Below are positions 61,417 through 64,000 of a DNA stretch of 64,000 nt, one piece after another. The position numbers and the translations under genes were made by a program. The notes under the pieces were generated by a model. The model did no database searches, was not told where the DNA came from, and saw only the letters and a list, made by a program, of their open reading frames with translations. How positions within the stretch are numbered: the stretch's first letter is position 1; every line of letters starts with the position of its first letter. Source of the stretch: Diploscapter coronatus (lineage: Eukaryota > Nematoda > Chromadorea > Rhabditida > Rhabditidae); the NCBI GenBank assembly GCA_964036155.1, contig OZ038422.1, positions 31,395,201 to 31,459,200 on the forward strand, written 5' to 3'.

Positions 61417-63335
61417 ATGAACAACAACAACGACGGAGAGGAGGAGCTCGATTTCAACCACGAAAATCAGGGCCAACAGGCACGAATAACTGAAATTTCA
61501 GCATTTTTAGTTTTATTTTTAGGATTTTTCCTCAAGGTATTCCCCAAAATTATCTCAAATTCCTCCCAAATTAGAAAAAATAAATATTTAGAGATATAGA
61601 AGCAGAATATCACAAATTTCATTCGAAATCCTGGAAAATGACGGGAATAACGAATTTTGCAGATAATTTTTGTAGTGTTTTAGGACAATGAACAGGACGG
61701 AATGTTCGCGGACGACGTGGAAATGGCCGAGGATTTCGAAAGATCGGCACAGGTGCGAGGGAGAAAAGGGGGTTGATGGGATTGCTTGTAAAAACTAAAC
61801 TCGTCCATTCATTTTGGAAAATTCTTTCTGGGGCATTTGAAAGGAGGAATGCATTCCAGAAAACAAATCTTGAATGAATGGTTCGCTGGAAGAAATAATT
61901 TTCTTCTTTATTTTGAAATTAGATTCATCACCCTTGCAGACCACCAAGCTTGGGACTTGTCCACCGCAACTGCGATGCGGTGACCAAATTTGACAAGTCC
62001 CCGTCTGTTGCAACTTGGGGAGTTTCGAACCACGATTAGTCGCATGAAACGAAATAGTATATCTTGTCGAGAGAGAAAAAGGACATGTTTTCTTTCCGAC
62101 TCTCGATAAGACATATCGTCTCTTTTCATACGGTCAACCGCGGTTCGAAATTTCCCAAGTTTGCACCCATATCAAAAACCAACCCCCTATTTGTTGAGAA
62201 AATGTTTGAATCTTGCAGAGCCCGAGCGGCGGCAGCTGGGACGGTCTGTCGCTGGACACGCCCACCTCGCAGCTGTTCAAGGAAAGCCCCAGTGAGGAGT
62301 CGGGCAAGGCCCGCAGCAAGACCTGCCCTAACAAGGTCGGTTCGACCGTTCGATTACTCGAACGGGGGATTTCTTTGTAGAATGACGGATCGTTTCTAAA
62401 AGATCACGTGATTTTACTATTATACATATATATATATATATATATATCGAGTTCAAGCTCTTGCTACACTTTGACTAAAAATAACTAACTCAAAACTCCT
62501 TTCAGAACATCAGCAATCCACTGGTGCTGCCCACGAAGACTCGGCTGAAAATCACAGTCAACAAGCTGCATGTGAGTGGGATGAATTGAATTCAGAACAG
62601 GGTCGGCGGAATTCAGGCCTTAGAAATAAAAGTAAAAAATGAATATTAGATATTGGACACGGGAGAAAATTCTCGCATAATGATTCCGGCCTAGATCTTA
62701 TCGAGTTTGACTTCCTAGCCAAGTCATTTCAGCTGACGGGGTCGTGGCACTGGAAGGACTGCGAAGACGAGACGTGTGGCATCTGCAGGAGTCCCTTCGA
62801 GGCCACCTGCGTCGACTGCAAGTTCCCCGGCGACGGATGTCCTACGGTTCGTTGGCATCATCATACCTATTAGTAGTAACGCATAAAAGCGGTCATCGGG
62901 AATGCGAGTGGCTGAAGAAGGCAAAAACGCCACTCGTCACTAGACACGCTGCTGTTTCGTTAAAGAGATGGAAAAGTCGCGAGCAGCCCGTATCCCTCCT
63001 TCCTATGCTGTTCGAATAGCTGCTTTTTTGCGCGTTGAGAATCCTCATTTTGAACACGAAAAATTAACATTTTGACTTCGGTATTTTTTAAATCAAGACA
63101 ATGAAAATGGCAGCATGTTCAATTCATTCAACCTTCTGCTTCGTTATGATGATAAGTAAAATTTGAGATTTTTAAACAATTTCAAATTTTCTAAGTCAAG
63201 AAAATTCGTTAACTCCTAATTCTGCAGGCACGCGGCAAATGCAGCCACCGTTTCCATATGCACTGCATCACGAAGTGGGTCGAGACCGCGGCACATCAAC
63301 GCGCCTGCTGCCCTCTCTGCAGACAGGTCTGGTAG
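61417..63335 (+). CDS. ANAPC11: Anaphase-promoting complex subunit 11 (RING-H2) with N-terminal extension
   Basis: This is the catalytic RING subunit of APC/C, recruiting E2 to ubiquitinate mitotic regulators. The exons are 61417-61479, 61684-61752, 62219-62335, 62506-62571, 62733-62846 and 63228-63335, giving 178 residues. The last 80 or so match APC11: LKITVNKLHLTGSWHW, CGICRSPFEATC, CKFPGDGCP, KCSHRFHMHCITKW and CPLCRQVW, including the extra zinc-binding cysteines particular to this family. Canonical APC11 is about 84 residues. Here roughly 90 acidic, Ser-rich residues (DDVEMAEDFERSAQ, SLDTPTSQLFKESPSEESG) precede it. The exon 1-2 junction is uncertain: the model uses a GC donor after 61479. 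A GT donor further on (after ctcaag) would keep frame but add a hydrophobic stretch. Confidence 0.9.
62010..62164. mobile_element. 155-bp foldback element (same family as 9567-9657)
   Basis: Arms of about 64 bp pair across a short centre: gcaacttggggagtttcgaa at the left, against gcaaacttgggaaatttcga from the inverted right end, continuing through gcatgaaacgaaatagtata. The cgcatgaaacgaaatagtat segment matches the foldback at 9.6 kb. It lies in the APC11 intron before exon 3. Confidence 0.65.
62426..62447. repeat. (AT)n microsatellite
   Basis: About eleven AT units in the APC11 intron before exon 4. Likely length-polymorphic. Confidence 0.85.
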
Positions 63336-64000
63336 AGCAGACAGACAGGCCCATGCTAAGGAACCATGGAATCATCCATCCACTATCGGGAGATACCCCT
63401 TTTGCAAACAGGTCTGAATAGACTGGTATTCCCTAATCACGACTGGGAGACTTCTTGGCATTTGGAAAAATCAAAACATCAAGACATGCGAAATAATGTT
63501 GAAAGATCCTTTTCCTTGATGATCATCCATGCATTTTTACTTGATACAAGTTCCGGGCTTGATGATTCGAGATTTCCAAATGGCACTCTTCCTCTCACTT
63601 CTCTTTCCCCCTCTCTTTCAAGCCAACTAGCCATCCAAACAGACAGGCGGGCAGGCAATCACTTGCCATTTTCAAGAACTATTCAATTTCTTTCGTATTT
63701 TTCAACCCTAAATTTCAGCCTTATTCTTCAATTATTTTGTCTTGAAACTTCGGTCCAACCAAATTTTCTTTATAAACTGCCCATTATTCTTCTTCTGCAA
63801 GTGAGCCATTTCATTCAACAATTATGATTTTTTGAATAGAATTTACTAATTCATTCCTGCATAAGCAGCTGCAAAATATTATGGGTTTTTGATTGATCGG
63901 GTTATTATTTTTGACTACCAGAATTCAATGACTTGATCAGTCAGTTCAATTGGTGTAGAATTTATGTTTCATTTCAATGATGTGCAGCTTTCCAATGGTA
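63336..64000. other. Region downstream of APC11
   Basis: 3'-UTR-like AT-rich sequence with a tail of the cagacaggtctgg motif repeated near 63410. No exon, poly(A) signal of standard form, or RNA gene recognised before the window ends. Confidence 0.45.

Noticed and set aside
62020..62150. tRNA-like B-box candidates (gtttcgaacc, ggttcgaaat)
   Set aside because: They are the two arms of the foldback element. No cloverleaf or A-box spacing could be built, and no other tRNA was recognised in the window.

Overview
This window is nuclear DNA from a small-genome invertebrate animal. All genes are split by spliceosomal introns. Many introns are only 42-50 bp and most acceptors read tttcag or tttag. 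Four genes (PLPBP, FBXO7, the coiled-coil gene, the MYND/SET gene) carry a splice-acceptor-like motif only 5-9 nt upstream of the start codon, which is what spliced-leader trans-splicing looks like. Together with a STELLO/DUF288 gene and an operon-like gene pair, this points to a nematode or a close ecdysozoan relative. No spliced-leader gene or rRNA was seen to settle it. The exon models were built by hand: reading frame was kept across every junction, and family motifs were used where recognised.

Layout. 0.5-3.1 kb (+): small multi-pass membrane protein. 4.6-6.2 kb (+): PLP-homeostasis protein PLPBP/YggS. 6.6-10.5 kb (+): FBXO7-like F-box protein, closely spaced after PLPBP as in an operon. 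12.4-15.1 kb (+): KCTD2/5/17-type BTB protein. 16.1-21.8 kb (-): 305-residue beta-rich protein with possible aerolysin/ETX-like architecture. 21.8-27.1 kb: long gene-poor stretch. 27.1-33.3 kb (+): unidentified coiled-coil protein with a candidate LIR motif. 35.1-37.6 kb (+): low-specificity L-threonine aldolase. 38.9-44.5 kb (+): 21-exon STELLO/DUF288 type II membrane protein. 45.3-50.1 kb (-): perforin-2/MPEG1-like secreted MACPF protein whose C-terminal domain is tandemly duplicated. 50.6-54.3 kb (-): two tandem kelch-repeat paralogues with the same exon structure. 56.2-60.0 kb (-): MYND/SET (SMYD-like) protein. 61.4-63.3 kb (+): APC11, the RING subunit of the anaphase-promoting complex, with an unusual N-terminal extension.

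The non-coding space is rich in small non-autonomous DNA elements. There is a 649-bp hAT-type element with a perfect 8-bp target-site duplication, a three-copy family of 160-190-bp MITEs, a two-copy foldback family, and several single hairpins, most of them in introns. Several introns use a GC donor, and one FBXO7 junction appears to end in CAA instead of CAG.

The genes do not form one pathway. Three touch ubiquitin signalling (FBXO7, the KCTD protein as a likely CUL3 adaptor, APC11), two are PLP-related (PLPBP, threonine aldolase), and two may act at membranes as pore-forming-type proteins (MPEG1-like and the ETX-like candidate). Apart from PLPBP-FBXO7, nothing suggests that neighbouring genes are functionally linked.
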